Shown piece after piece: positions 1 through 8,334 of a stretch of DNA of 64,000 nt; position 1 is the stretch's first letter, and every line of letters starts with the position of its first letter. Source of the DNA: UBA8914 sp034002905 (GTDB lineage: Bacteria > Pseudomonadota > Alphaproteobacteria > UBA9219). The stretch is from the NCBI GenBank assembly GCA_034002905.1, contig JAVEZQ010000004.1, positions 62,001-126,000 on the forward strand. The letters run 5' to 3'. Both the position numbers and the translations under genes were made by a program. Under the pieces are notes generated by a model, which was given only the letters and a program-made list of their open reading frames with translations, had not been told where the DNA came from and searched no databases.

Positions 1-170
1 ATAACGGCTGTCGGGATGCCTTGTTCGGCAGCCCAGACAAGGCCTTGGGCCGAAGCTTTGTTGGCGATCACGCAAACGATCTTGGCCGGAAAGTCAGATT
101 GTTGCGTTGCGCGAACCAACGACTGCATATTGCTGCCGCGACCCGAGATTAAAACGGCAACCTTCAGCAT
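1..170 (-). CDS. purN: Phosphoribosylglycinamide formyltransferase PurN, N-terminal part
   Basis: This is the beginning of PurN, cut by the window edge after about 56 codons. The enzyme transfers a formyl group from 10-formyl-tetrahydrofolate to GAR in de novo purine synthesis, in the cytoplasm. The visible N-terminus carries the family signature (LKVAVLISGRGSNMQSL), which begins the Rossmann-like phosphate-binding region. The ATG overlaps the last codons of purM, with the start at 170 and the purM stop at 164-166, so the two genes are translationally coupled. The order purM-purN is the usual one in proteobacteria. Confidence 0.93.
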   Translation of the reverse strand, partial: MLKVAVLISGRGSNMQSLVRATQQSDFPAKIVCVIANKASAQGLVWAAEQGIPTAV

Positions 171-1255
171 GGCCAATGCGCATCCGTGTTCTGCAAGACC
201 ACGCGATTGTCGGAAAGGTTCTTTTCGACCTCGCCGATACGATAAACTTTTTCACCGGCATCGCCCAGAATTTTTGATATAGCTTCGGCATCTTCGGCGG
301 TAACGATAACAATCATCCCGATACCACAATTAAAGGTACGCGCCATTTCTGTGCTGGGTGCACCACTCTTTTGCGCCAGCCATTTGAAGACGGGCGGCAC
401 CGGCCAGCTGTTGGTGCTGATCCAAACGCCGATCCCGTTGGGCAAGACGCGTGGAATATTTTCCAACAAACCGCCGCCGGTAATATGGGCCATCGCCTTA
501 ACCTTGCCGGTCTTAATGGCGGCAAGCATGGGTTTGACATAAAGCCGTGTAGGCTCCAGCAGCGCTTCGGCAAGGGTCCGAGAGGGGTCAAAGGGGGCCG
601 TATCGGCATAGGAAAGATTTTCCTGTTCGACGACTTGGCGGACAAGGGAGAAGCCGTTGCTGTGCACCCCGTTCGAGCCAAGGCCAAGGACAATATCTCC
701 TTCTGCAATATCGTTGCGGGGCAGCGTCTGCCCCCGCTCGACGGCGCCGACGGCAAAGCCGGCCAGGTCGTAATCTTTAGAGGAATACATCCCCGGCATT
801 TCGGCTGTTTCGCCGCCGACAAGAGCGCAGCCCGATTGCTTGCAACCTTCGGCGATACCGGAAACAACGGAGCGCGCAACCTCGACATCTAGGGCGCCAG
901 TTGCAAAATAATCAAGGAAAAACAAAGGCTCAGCGCCAGCGACAACAAGATCGTTCACGCACATGGCTACAAGGTCGATGCCGATGGTGTCATGCTTGCC
1001 GCTTTCGATCGCGACCTTAAGCTTGGTGCCAACGCCATCAGTCGTGCTAACTAAAATAGGGTCTTTATAGCCCGTCGCCTTGAGGTCGAAAAGGGCGCCA
1101 AAGCCCCCTAATCCAGCCTCAGCACCCGTGCGGGCTGTGGCCTTGGCAAGGGGTTTGATCGCCTCAACCAAGCGGTTACCAGCATCAATATTCACACCTG
1201 CTTTGGCATAGGCATCTTGTTTTTCTGAGCTGTTCTGGGCCATGGCAAACGTCAT
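164..1255 (-). CDS. purM: Phosphoribosylformylglycinamidine cyclo-ligase (AIR synthetase)
   Basis: PurM closes the imidazole ring: FGAM plus ATP gives AIR, ADP and phosphate, the fifth step of purine synthesis. The 363-residue length is slightly above the usual 345-350. Family signatures are clear: GGFGALFDL near residue 50, the TDGVGTKLK nucleotide-binding loop, DYFATGALD, GGETAEMPGMY near the middle, GSNGVHSNGFSLVR, and AHITGGGLLENIPR in the C-terminal half. The first ATG (1255) lacks a strong ribosome site; the ATG 12 bases inside is an alternative. The gene diverges from the DUF2066 gene at 1332 across 76 bases, which must hold both promoters. It overlaps purN by seven bases. Confidence 0.97.
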   Translation of the reverse strand: MTFAMAQNSSEKQDAYAKAGVNIDAGNRLVEAIKPLAKATARTGAEAGLGGFGALFDLKATGYKDPILVSTTDGVGTKLKVAIESGKHDTIGIDLVAMCVNDLVVAGAEPLFFLDYFATGALDVEVARSVVSGIAEGCKQSGCALVGGETAEMPGMYSSKDYDLAGFAVGAVERGQTLPRNDIAEGDIVLGLGSNGVHSNGFSLVRQVVEQENLSYADTAPFDPSRTLAEALLEPTRLYVKPMLAAIKTGKVKAMAHITGGGLLENIPRVLPNGIGVWISTNSWPVPPVFKWLAQKSGAPSTEMARTFNCGIGMIVIVTAEDAEAISKILGDAGEKVYRIGEVEKNLSDNRVVLQNTDAHWPC

Positions 1256-1331
1256 CTTGCGGTCAAAGTTGATGGATAGAAAAATATTCTATAGAAGATA
1301 TTAGCAAGAATAGCAATCAGGCAGGGTTCTT

Positions 1332-2405
1332 ATGCGTCAACTCTTTATCGCTTTTATTTGTTTCCTATGGATTTTGTCGCCAGCGATGGCGCAAGAAGAG
1401 GCGGTTTACCGCATCACGGATGTGCCCGTGGATGTGAGTGCCGAAAGCGCCGCAGCGGCAAGGGATCAAGCCATTATACAGGCGCAGCGCGCTGCTTTTG
1501 TTGAGCTCCTTTCCCGCTTGGGGACAGAGGATCGTAATCCGCCCACAACGGATGAAACCATCGCGTCTCTGGTTCAATCGTTCGAAGTTCAAAAGGAGCA
1601 TGCGCTCGGCGTGCGCTACACCGGGACGATAGCAATCCAGTTCCGCCCCTCGTCGGTTAAGGAACTGATGGATTTGTGGGGTAAGAATGTGGTGGATACG
1701 CGTTCGCCGCCTTTGCTGGTTCTTCCGGTGATGGCAAGCAAGGACCATGATACGCTTTGGGAAGAAAACACGCTGTGGCGCGCCGCATGGGCGGGGGCAA
1801 CAAAGAGCGCTGGGCTTGTGTCGTTGATTGTTCCAGAGGGCGATATGGAAGACATCACGCATATCAGCACACGCGAAGCCGTAGAGGGGAAGGCTGATCC
1901 ATTGATGGCCTTAATGCAGAAATATGGGGCTAGTCAGGCTTGCGTGGCTGTGTTGCGATACGATCCTGATCATCCGGATCAGACGGAGGTCCGCTTAGCC
2001 CGTTACAGTTCTGGCGGCGTCGCGCAGGAGGCGCCGAGCACGTGGCGTGTTGGCGGGGCTGGGCTGACGGAAGAAGGTTTGATGCAGGCGGCGGTGAAGC
2101 AGTCTGTCAAGGCGTTAGAGCAGGGTTGGCGGCAAAGCCAGAAACTTCCGTCCGGCGCGCCGGTTTTCCTTCCGGTTGATGTGGCGGTTCCGACCTTGGC
2201 GTCATGGCAACAGGTGCAGCGCAGCATGGGAGAAATTCCATTGATTACCAAAGCGCATGTTGTCACCATGACACGAGGCCTCGTCCATATCGAACTGGAG
2301 TTTCGGGGTGATCTTGCGACGCTTCAGCAAGCTCTTGCAGAAAAAGGACTTAGTCTGGAACAGACGACCGTCGGCGGCTGGCTAATGAAAGAGAGGGTGC
2401 TATGA
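1332..2405 (+). CDS. DUF2066 domain-containing exported protein
   Basis: This 357-residue protein of unknown function has a clear signal peptide: MRQ, then a hydrophobic stretch ending in PAMAQEE, with cleavage probably after AMA. The mature part begins with the DUF2066 pattern: a YRITDVPVDV strand, an alanine-rich helix with QAIIQAQRAAF, then a region reminiscent of a sensor or assembly factor. It is therefore likely periplasmic. It is the first gene of a run that continues with the AI-2E permease (ATGA overlap at 2402-2405), HdaA and YqaA. DUF2066 proteins often precede PerM and Hda genes in proteobacteria. No catalytic motif is visible and I assign no function. Confidence 0.85.
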   Translation: MRQLFIAFICFLWILSPAMAQEEAVYRITDVPVDVSAESAAAARDQAIIQAQRAAFVELLSRLGTEDRNPPTTDETIASLVQSFEVQKEHALGVRYTGTIAIQFRPSSVKELMDLWGKNVVDTRSPPLLVLPVMASKDHDTLWEENTLWRAAWAGATKSAGLVSLIVPEGDMEDITHISTREAVEGKADPLMALMQKYGASQACVAVLRYDPDHPDQTEVRLARYSSGGVAQEAPSTWRVGGAGLTEEGLMQAAVKQSVKALEQGWRQSQKLPSGAPVFLPVDVAVPTLASWQQVQRSMGEIPLITKAHVVTMTRGLVHIELEFRGDLATLQQALAEKGLSLEQTTVGGWLMKERVL

Positions 2406-3484
2406 CCGAAAAAGAGGTATCCCGCGAGAAAACTTGGTTTTTGCTTTTTGCTGTATTCTTGGGATTGATTTGGCTGTTGCGCCCCATCCTTCTCCCCTTT
2501 GTTGCTGGCGGTGTTTTGGCCTATTTCCTTGATCCAGCCGTGGACAAGCTGTCGTTATGGCGGGTGCCGCGATGGCTTGGAACGTTGATTGTTTTGGCGG
2601 CGGCGGCGGTGAGCGCCGCACTCCTTGTCCTTTTGATTTTTCCGCTGGTGCAGTCCCAGATCATCGCGTTGTTGCACGCCTTGCCTGATTATGTTCAACT
2701 GGTTAAAGCCAAACTATTGCCCCCTATTTATGATTGGCTGGGACGGTTGTCTCCCACGGAAGTTGAGAAGTTGAAAGAGGCAGCAGGGTCTTATGCTGGC
2801 GATGCCGTCGGGATAGCCGGGAAGTTTGTGACGGAGATGATTTCAAAAGGCTTCGCACTGTTTGATATTCTGACCCTTTTGATCATTACGCCCGTTGTCG
2901 CTTTTTATCTGCTGAGGGATTGGCCAGACGTGAAGAAAAATATCGACACCCTTGTCCCGCGCAAACAACACGGCATGGTGCGCGAAGCGACGAGCGATAT
3001 CAACAAAACCTTGTCTGGCTTTCTGCGCGGTCAAGCACTTGTGTGTTTGTCTCTTGCGATCATATATAGCGTTGGGTTGTCCATCGTCGGGCTTGAGTAT
3101 GGCGCAACGATCGGGATCATTGCTGGTGTTCTGTCTTTTATCCCTTATGTCGGCTCAGGCTTCGGTCTGATCGTGAGCATGATCCTCGCCTTTATCCAGT
3201 TTGATGACCCATGGTCGATCGGGGCTGTTCTGGTTGTGTTTTTGATCGGGCAGGGGCTTGAGGGGTATGTTCTCACACCCAAACTCGTGGGGGATCGTGT
3301 CGGGCTGCACCCGGTTTGGATTCTCTTTGCTTTGTTTGCGGGCGGCGCTCTCTTTGGTTTTGTTGGTATTTTGATTGCGGTGCCCGTTGCGGCGGTGCTT
3401 GGTGTGTTGGCCCGTTTGGCGATCAAGCACTACAAGGACAGCGCGCTTTACAAAGGCGGCAAATCACAGAGTGGGCGGGACTAG
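2402..3484 (+). CDS. AI-2E family transporter (PerM-like permease)
   Basis: This is a 360-residue inner-membrane protein of the AI-2E exporter/PerM family. Two hydrophobic segments at residues about 12-40 are followed by a third near 60-85. A soluble section of roughly 80 residues (LPDYVQLVKAKLLP and on) comes next. The conserved C-terminal block of four to five membrane segments holds FIPYVGSGFG near residue 248, the QGLEGYVLTPKLVGDRVGLHP motif and the terminal GALFGFVGILIAVPVAAV. These motifs are diagnostic for the family. Members have been linked to quorum-signal export or sodium/proton exchange, but substrate cannot be read from sequence. It starts in an ATGA overlap with the DUF2066 gene, so the two are coupled. 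Confidence 0.92.
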   Translation: MTEKEVSREKTWFLLFAVFLGLIWLLRPILLPFVAGGVLAYFLDPAVDKLSLWRVPRWLGTLIVLAAAAVSAALLVLLIFPLVQSQIIALLHALPDYVQLVKAKLLPPIYDWLGRLSPTEVEKLKEAAGSYAGDAVGIAGKFVTEMISKGFALFDILTLLIITPVVAFYLLRDWPDVKKNIDTLVPRKQHGMVREATSDINKTLSGFLRGQALVCLSLAIIYSVGLSIVGLEYGATIGIIAGVLSFIPYVGSGFGLIVSMILAFIQFDDPWSIGAVLVVFLIGQGLEGYVLTPKLVGDRVGLHPVWILFALFAGGALFGFVGILIAVPVAAVLGVLARLAIKHYKDSALYKGGKSQSGRD

Positions 3485-3492
3485 CGCACGCC

Positions 3493-4176
3493 ATGGTAGG
3501 ACAGCAGTATCATTTTTTGCTCCAGCAAAAAGAGTCTCTGACTCTCGATGATTTTCTCCCTGCCTCCTCGAATGAGGGAGCTCTGCGATGGCTGCTTCAG
3601 ACCCAGCCTTCGGCGTGGCCTTCGCATGCGTTTCTTTTATGGGGGCCAGAAGCGAGCGGCAAGACGCATCTGGGAACGGTCTGGGCCACGGCAAACAAGG
3701 CAAGGGCCTTGGCGTGTGGTGACGAGAGTCTTTCCCTGATCGTTTCAGGAGAGGATCGCGCGCCTGCCTATTTTCTGGATGACGCGCACAAATGTGCCGG
3801 ACAAGCGGATAAAGAAGAGTGGCTTCAACATTTATTCAATGCAACAAAAACGGCAAACAAACCTTTGCTTATGACCTCGATGGCGCCACCTGTGCAATGG
3901 GGCCTGAAGCTGCCGGATATCTTGACGCGTTTGAAAAGTTGCCCGAGTGCTGAGTTATTGGGGCCTGACGATGAGCTGATGCGCGGACTTTTGGTCAAGC
4001 TGTTTCGTGATCGCCAATTGCTTGTTGATTTTGCGGTGGTCGATTATATCGCGCCGCGGTTGGAACGCACGGGCCGTGCGGCACGGGAGCTTGTGGCTGC
4101 AATTGATGCTGCTGCGTTAGAGGGTCATAGGAAAATTTCTATCCCCTTTGTTCAGAAAACGATGAAGTGGGGATAG
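3493..4176 (+). CDS. hdaA: HdaA-type DnaA-like regulatory ATPase
   Basis: This 227-residue protein has a DnaA-like AAA+ fold but lacks the DnaA DNA-binding domain. Visible are a Walker A loop (GPEASGKTH), a Walker B-like strand (AYFLDDAH), a LPDILTRLKS arginine-finger-type segment, and a C-terminal lid with ERTGRAARELV. The N-terminal QQYHFLL is placed where Hda proteins carry a sliding-clamp-binding motif, although it fits the consensus only loosely. By family, HdaA works with the DNA polymerase clamp to make DnaA hydrolyse its ATP after initiation. An in-frame extension to 3316 would overlap the permease gene; the ATG at 3493, nine bases past the permease stop, gives the normal length. Confidence 0.86.
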   Translation: MVGQQYHFLLQQKESLTLDDFLPASSNEGALRWLLQTQPSAWPSHAFLLWGPEASGKTHLGTVWATANKARALACGDESLSLIVSGEDRAPAYFLDDAHKCAGQADKEEWLQHLFNATKTANKPLLMTSMAPPVQWGLKLPDILTRLKSCPSAELLGPDDELMRGLLVKLFRDRQLLVDFAVVDYIAPRLERTGRAARELVAAIDAAALEGHRKISIPFVQKTMKWG

Positions 4177-4182
4177 GAAGGC

Positions 4183-4761
4183 ATGAAAGTTTTTTCGTTT
4201 TTGTATGACTGGACCTTGCGTTTGTCGCGGCATCACCGCGCACCTTGGTTTCTTGGCGCGCTTTCTTTTGCAGAATCGTCTTTTTTTCCGATCCCGCCTG
4301 ATGTGATGCTGGCCCCTATGTGTCTGGCCATGCCCCAAAAAGCATGGCGTTTAGCGGCGTTGACATCTATTGCCTCGGTTTTGGGAGGCATGTTTGGTTA
4401 TTTAATAGGGGTCTTTGCCTTTGATTTGATCCAGCCTTATTTACAGGACTCGCATTACTGGGCTGCCTATGAAACGGCGGTTGCGTGGTTTAAGGATTAT
4501 GGCTTCTGGGCTATTTTTGTGGCTGGGTTTTCGCCTATCCCTTATAAAGTGTTTACGATTGCGGCGGGCGCCATGAGTATGGCTTTTCTTCCGTTTGTAA
4601 TTGCTTCGGTCATTGGACGCGGCGCACGGTTCTTTCTTGTTGCCGGATTGATGTCTTGGGGCGGGGAGCGGATGGAGAGCGCCTTGCGGCGTTATGTCGA
4701 TCGATTGGGCTGGGCCATTGTTGCCCTCATAATAGCCGGAATTGTTATCGCAAAGCTTTAA
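4183..4761 (+). CDS. YqaA/DedA-family membrane protein
   Basis: This 192-residue integral membrane protein belongs to the small YqaA branch of the DedA (SNARE-associated, VTT domain) superfamily. Diagnostic features are the re-entrant loop ESSFFPIPPDVMLAPM near residue 32, a membrane segment containing GGMFGYLIGVFAFD, the second conserved loop FSPIPYKVFTIAAGAM near residue 116, and the G-R motif in VIGRGARFF. DedA relatives act in lipid scrambling or undecaprenyl-phosphate recycling; this member's substrate is unknown. It starts six bases after the hdaA stop behind a GGAAGG ribosome site, so it belongs to the same transcript. Confidence 0.88.
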   Translation: MKVFSFLYDWTLRLSRHHRAPWFLGALSFAESSFFPIPPDVMLAPMCLAMPQKAWRLAALTSIASVLGGMFGYLIGVFAFDLIQPYLQDSHYWAAYETAVAWFKDYGFWAIFVAGFSPIPYKVFTIAAGAMSMAFLPFVIASVIGRGARFFLVAGLMSWGGERMESALRRYVDRLGWAIVALIIAGIVIAKL

Positions 4762-4902
4762 AAAAGCCATGCCTTTTGTTGGGTGTTTTCCCACTATATC
4801 GCGGAAGCCTGAAAACACAAAGAAATAAGATTTCTTGGGATTTTTTGGGTTTTATGCTTGGATTGGCCATGTTCTAGAGATTTTTGCCAGAAAGGTATTG
4901 CA

Positions 4903-6195
4903 ATGAAAAACGTCGTGGTCGTTGGTGCCCAGTGGGGCGATGAGGGCAAGGGGAAGATTGTCGATTGGCTCTCGTCTCGTGCGGATGTCGTTGTCCGGTT
5001 TCAGGGCGGACATAATGCGGGCCACACGCTGGTGATCAATGGCGTCACGTACAAGCTTAATCTGCTTCCTTCGGGTATTGTTCGTGTTGGCAAGCTTTCG
5101 GTGATTGGCAATGGCGTCGTGCTAGATCCTTGGGCGCTGCTCAAGGAAATGGCTGCGATGCGGGAAAAAGGCGTGGCCATTTCTCCTGACAATCTGATCA
5201 TTGCGGAAAATGTTCCCCTCATTTTGCCTGTGCACGGCATTGTGGATCGTGCGCGCGAAGTGGCCAAGGGGGCGCGCAAGATTGGAACGACGGGGCGTGG
5301 TATCGGGCCGTGTTATGAAGACAAGGTTGCGCGGCGAGGCATCCGTTTGTGCGATCTGCGGACGCCCGATTTGTTGCGCGAGAAAGTTGAGGATTTGCTC
5401 GTACATCACAATGCTCTCTTGCGGGGCTATGGTGCCGAAGAGTTGTCGCCGCAAGTGGTTTTTGATGAAGTGATGGCCATTGCGCCGGAGATTTTGCCCT
5501 ACAGCGCCGTCGTTTGGCAGCGATTGGAGCAAGCGCGGCTTGAGGGTAAGCTCGTGTTGTTCGAAGGGGCACAGGGCTCAATGCTTGATATTGATCACGG
5601 TACATATCCTTTCGTGACATCCAGCAATATTGTTGGTGCAGCAGCGGCCGGTGGTGCGGGTGTCGGGCCCAAAATGTTGGGACGCATCCTTGGCATTTGC
5701 AAAGCTTATACGACGCGTGTCGGGGCTGGACCGTTTCCGACAGAGGATACGGGCGAAGTCGGTGAAGGGCTTGGCGAGCGCGGGCACGAGTTTGGCACGG
5801 TGACGGGGCGCAAGCGGCGTTGTGGTTGGCTGGATGCCGTGTTGGTACGACAGGCGGTTAAGGTCGGCGGCATTGATGGGCTTGCGCTGACCAAGCTTGA
5901 TGTGCTGGATGGTATGAAGGAGATCAAGATTTGCCGCGCCTATAAGCTGGACGGCAAGGAAGTCGATCATCTACCCGCCAACGCGCAGGAGCAGGCGCGG
6001 GTCGAGCCCGTCTATGTTGCTTGCGAGGGTTGGTCCGAAAGCACGGCGGGCGCACGCTCATGGGCCGAGCTTCCGGCGGCGGCGATCAAATATATCCGCC
6101 TGATTGAAGAGCTGGTCGAAGCGCCCGTGACCCTTGTTTCCACGAGTCCCGAACGCGACGACACAATCCTTGTTCGTGACCCTTTCGCGGATTAG
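4903..6195 (+). CDS. purA: Adenylosuccinate synthetase
   Basis: PurA joins aspartate to IMP with GTP, the first committed step to AMP. The start is at 4903 (MKNVVVVGAQWGDEGKGK), behind a GAAAGG ribosome site. An upstream in-frame extension to 4858 has no support. The resulting 430 residues match the family length. Visible motifs are the GDEGKGK phosphate loop, GGHNAGHT, GTTGRGIGPCYEDK near residue 130, FEGAQGSMLDIDHGTYPFVTSS near 225, and GRKRRCGWLD near 305. It lies 141 bases after yqaA and probably has its own promoter there. Purine genes thus appear at both ends of this 6-kb stretch. Confidence 0.98.
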   Translation: MKNVVVVGAQWGDEGKGKIVDWLSSRADVVVRFQGGHNAGHTLVINGVTYKLNLLPSGIVRVGKLSVIGNGVVLDPWALLKEMAAMREKGVAISPDNLIIAENVPLILPVHGIVDRAREVAKGARKIGTTGRGIGPCYEDKVARRGIRLCDLRTPDLLREKVEDLLVHHNALLRGYGAEELSPQVVFDEVMAIAPEILPYSAVVWQRLEQARLEGKLVLFEGAQGSMLDIDHGTYPFVTSSNIVGAAAAGGAGVGPKMLGRILGICKAYTTRVGAGPFPTEDTGEVGEGLGERGHEFGTVTGRKRRCGWLDAVLVRQAVKVGGIDGLALTKLDVLDGMKEIKICRAYKLDGKEVDHLPANAQEQARVEPVYVACEGWSESTAGARSWAELPAAAIKYIRLIEELVEAPVTLVSTSPERDDTILVRDPFAD

Positions 6196-6205
6196 CCCGT
6201 GGGTC

Positions 6206-6231
6206 AGGGGGAGAGCTAGCGCTCGCCCCCT
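6206..6231. terminator. Possible bidirectional terminator hairpin after purA
   Basis: A GC-rich inverted repeat lies between the converging ends of purA and the gene at 6254: AGGGGG, then AGC/GCT around a TAGC loop, then CCCCCT, with one internal mismatch region. It is a plausible stop for both strands, but neither side has a run of T, so it is only a moderate candidate. Confidence 0.4.
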
Positions 6232-6253
6232 AAGGTGCTTGGCCCTGTCATCG

Positions 6254-6799
6254 TCAGTTGAAACGATCATAATCGAAGCCCGTGGGCTTGACGAACCGGA
6301 TTGTCTTTTGGGGACGGAGCGGCGGGTGTGGTTTCGTCGAAGCGTAGATCTGTAAAAAGTAGTCAAGCGTTGTGCTGATTTCCTCGGGATAGTCCTTCGC
6401 GATGTGGTGAAGGGCCTCATCGCAGAACAGGGCGATCTTGTTTGCCTCGGGTCGCAACAAAGGCGGGTCCTTTGGCCTTGGTGCGCGTTTAAGAACGTGG
6501 CAACAGGCAAATTGAATCAGCAATGCGGTGGGGGCATCGATGGGCTTGGCGAGGGGATCTCCCAAAACCCAATAGAGCGCAGCATGGAGGGGACGACCAT
6601 TCAGCTGCCCTGTTTGAACAAAAGCATCGGGTTTGAACCCAAGCGTTTGCGCGCCGAAAAGATGTTGGGCCACTTCTTGCGGCGTTTGTCGTGGGCTCTC
6701 GTGAGAATAGAAGCCCTGTGTCACGCGTTCAAAAAAGGGCTGTAGCCCTTGAAACAAGGCAGTGATGAGTGATGTCGCATCCTTTTCCGTAGAAGTCAT
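6254..6799 (-). CDS. Hypothetical protein, paralogue of its upstream neighbour
   Basis: This 181-residue soluble protein has no signal peptide and no recognised domain. It follows the gene at 6837-7415 on the same strand, 37 bases downstream, behind an AGGAGA ribosome site, so the two are probably co-transcribed. The two proteins look distantly homologous. Both share a P-x-E-V/I-x-x-H-L block near residue 40, a D-x-F followed by a leucine-rich stretch, an LYxL/VLxD segment, a DA-x-x-x-LL block, and a terminal pattern FC-x-x-x-L-x-x-I-x-x-x-x-P-x-E. The resemblance is only modest by eye. Function unknown; the even, compact composition suggests an all-helical cytoplasmic protein. Confidence 0.7.
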   Translation of the reverse strand: MTSTEKDATSLITALFQGLQPFFERVTQGFYSHESPRQTPQEVAQHLFGAQTLGFKPDAFVQTGQLNGRPLHAALYWVLGDPLAKPIDAPTALLIQFACCHVLKRAPRPKDPPLLRPEANKIALFCDEALHHIAKDYPEEISTTLDYFLQIYASTKPHPPLRPQKTIRFVKPTGFDYDRFN

Positions 6800-6836
6800 G
6801 ATTTTCTCCTTTTTGGATTGGTCAATGGATTTTGCA

Positions 6837-7415
6837 TTAGAGGGCGAGCTTTTCCTGCGTGAGCCGTTTCTTCCCGCAAGGTGCGCTGGAGGCGATAAGG
6901 CGACGCGGCGCGGTGGCTAGGGGATAGGCCTGCGCAGTAACGATGGCCACTTCCCCCGGAAAAGCGTTGTCGATTTGAGCAAGGACACCTGCGCAAAAGG
7001 ATAACCCTGCTTCGATACGAGGGGAGGGCTGGCCGGTTTGCCGCACGCGTTTCCCGATTTTGACAAGACGATCACGGACCAACAGCGCGTCGAGCGCGTC
7101 GAGGCCTTTGGGGCCCTGTTGGTCTTTCAGGTGGTAAAGCACCGTATGAACGGCGCGCAGGCCCAATCGGCTAAACACAGCAAATCGATCTGTTTCTCGC
7201 CCGACAATTTGCCCAGACAAAAGGTGCCCGACGATTTCATACGGCTGTTGACGAAAAGCATATAGGTCGCGAAAGACGTTCCAGAGTTCTGGGGGTATTG
7301 CGCTTATGGCCTTTGCGTGTTGGGAGAAAAGAGTTTCTCTTCGCCAGCCTTGGGCCTGATGCCATGCGTTCGGTTTGATGTAACGTGGGTCTATGTTTGT
7401 TTCAAGGTTTGACAT
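6837..7415 (-). CDS. Hypothetical protein, first gene of a paralogous pair
   Basis: This is a 192-residue unknown protein. I start it at 7415 because that ATG sits behind a GGAGAG ribosome site at good distance; the frame stays open upstream to 7553, but without such a signal. It is probably helical, with blocks such as PPELWNVFRDLYAF, EIVGHLLSG, RAVHTVLYHLKD and FCAGVLAQIDNAFPGE. The last block recurs in altered form in the downstream gene (FCDEALHHIAKDYPEE), which suggests an old tandem duplication. The 3' region up to the next gene is only 37 bases. Nothing links the pair to a pathway. Confidence 0.7.
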   Translation of the reverse strand: MSNLETNIDPRYIKPNAWHQAQGWRRETLFSQHAKAISAIPPELWNVFRDLYAFRQQPYEIVGHLLSGQIVGRETDRFAVFSRLGLRAVHTVLYHLKDQQGPKGLDALDALLVRDRLVKIGKRVRQTGQPSPRIEAGLSFCAGVLAQIDNAFPGEVAIVTAQAYPLATAPRRLIASSAPCGKKRLTQEKLAL

Positions 7416-7793
7416 GAGGATCTCTCCGTACGTTTGCAAAATAAAAAGGTCAAACGCGCCCGTTCTCCGCTCAAAGGGGTGAGGAGAAGCTTTCTGTTGA
7501 TGGCAAGCGCCATGCGACAAAAGACTCCCGAAAAACGGGCGCAAAAGGGACAAATTCTAAGGGGGAGAAACGTCGATATCCTGCCTTTAGGCAGGCATGA
7601 CCATCAGGGTGCGCGAAAGCAAAGCGACCGCTATCGAGCGGGCAACACAGCAAGCAGAGCTATGATCAATCGCGTTGTTCATGGGTTCAACGGTATGCGA
7701 AGAAAGGCGTCATGTAAAGGGTGAAAGAAAAAAAAGATGTGTTGTCTTGATTGGGACGCCCTATAAAGAACGAAAAGGGAAAGGAAAGACCAA
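7416..7793. other. Intergenic region between divergent genes
   Basis: This 378-base stretch separates the minus-strand pair (6254-7415) from the plus-strand secreted protein (7794). The open frames inside it have no ribosome sites and look non-coding. It must hold two divergent promoters, but I see no strong -35/-10 pair, repeat or RNA gene. A purine-rich GGGAAAGGAAAG just before 7794 serves as the ribosome site of that gene. Confidence 0.5.
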
Positions 7794-8327
7794 ATGCAAT
7801 TAACTCGGTGCGCCGTGCAAAAAACGATCTTGTCTTGCGCCACATTCTGGGCGGTTGTTGGTCTGTCTCTTGCGCCTTTGGCTGCGCGGGCGCAGACGTC
7901 TTGTTATGGGCAGCTTGCCGAACATTTGCGCGCCTGCACGCCGCACAGTTGCTTAACGCTTAATCCTATTCAACCGGTGCCTCCACAAAAGCAAGAGATT
8001 GTCGGGCTGCAACAGGGCTCGTGCGCCTATCTTATCCATATGGAGGCGCCGATGCAGATTTCCTGCCTTTTGTCGCAGGTAGAGCGAGAATCTTTGGCGC
8101 ACGATCTGGAACTGTGGGGGAAATATGAATTAGCTGTTCATAAGCGTCACGTCAGAACCGTTGAATCCGATCCTCAAACGGGCGAAGAAGCGACGAAAAC
8201 GACGTTGAAAATTGACGGCGAAGATTATGTTTTGAATGGTGCGCTCGATAGGGCGCTAGAGGCTGGATCTTGCCGTTTTTATGATACGCAAAACAAAGTG
8301 TATCTGGAATATTCGGCTGAGGAATAG
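7794..8327 (+). CDS. Hypothetical exported cysteine-containing protein
   Basis: This 177-residue protein has a long N-terminus that ends in a signal peptide: basic MQLTRCAVQK, a hydrophobic core, and LAARAQT with a likely cut after ARA. The mature part has six or seven cysteines (SCYGQL, ACTPHSC, GSCAYL, ISCLL, GSCRFY), a pattern consistent with disulfide bonds in the periplasm. I recognise no family. The middle third is polar and ends in a strand-rich region (TTLKIDGEDYVLNG). It stands alone between divergent and convergent neighbours and ends seven bases from the converging SirB1-like gene. Confidence 0.7.
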   Translation: MQLTRCAVQKTILSCATFWAVVGLSLAPLAARAQTSCYGQLAEHLRACTPHSCLTLNPIQPVPPQKQEIVGLQQGSCAYLIHMEAPMQISCLLSQVERESLAHDLELWGKYELAVHKRHVRTVESDPQTGEEATKTTLKIDGEDYVLNGALDRALEAGSCRFYDTQNKVYLEYSAEE

Positions 8328-8334
8328 TTGTTTT

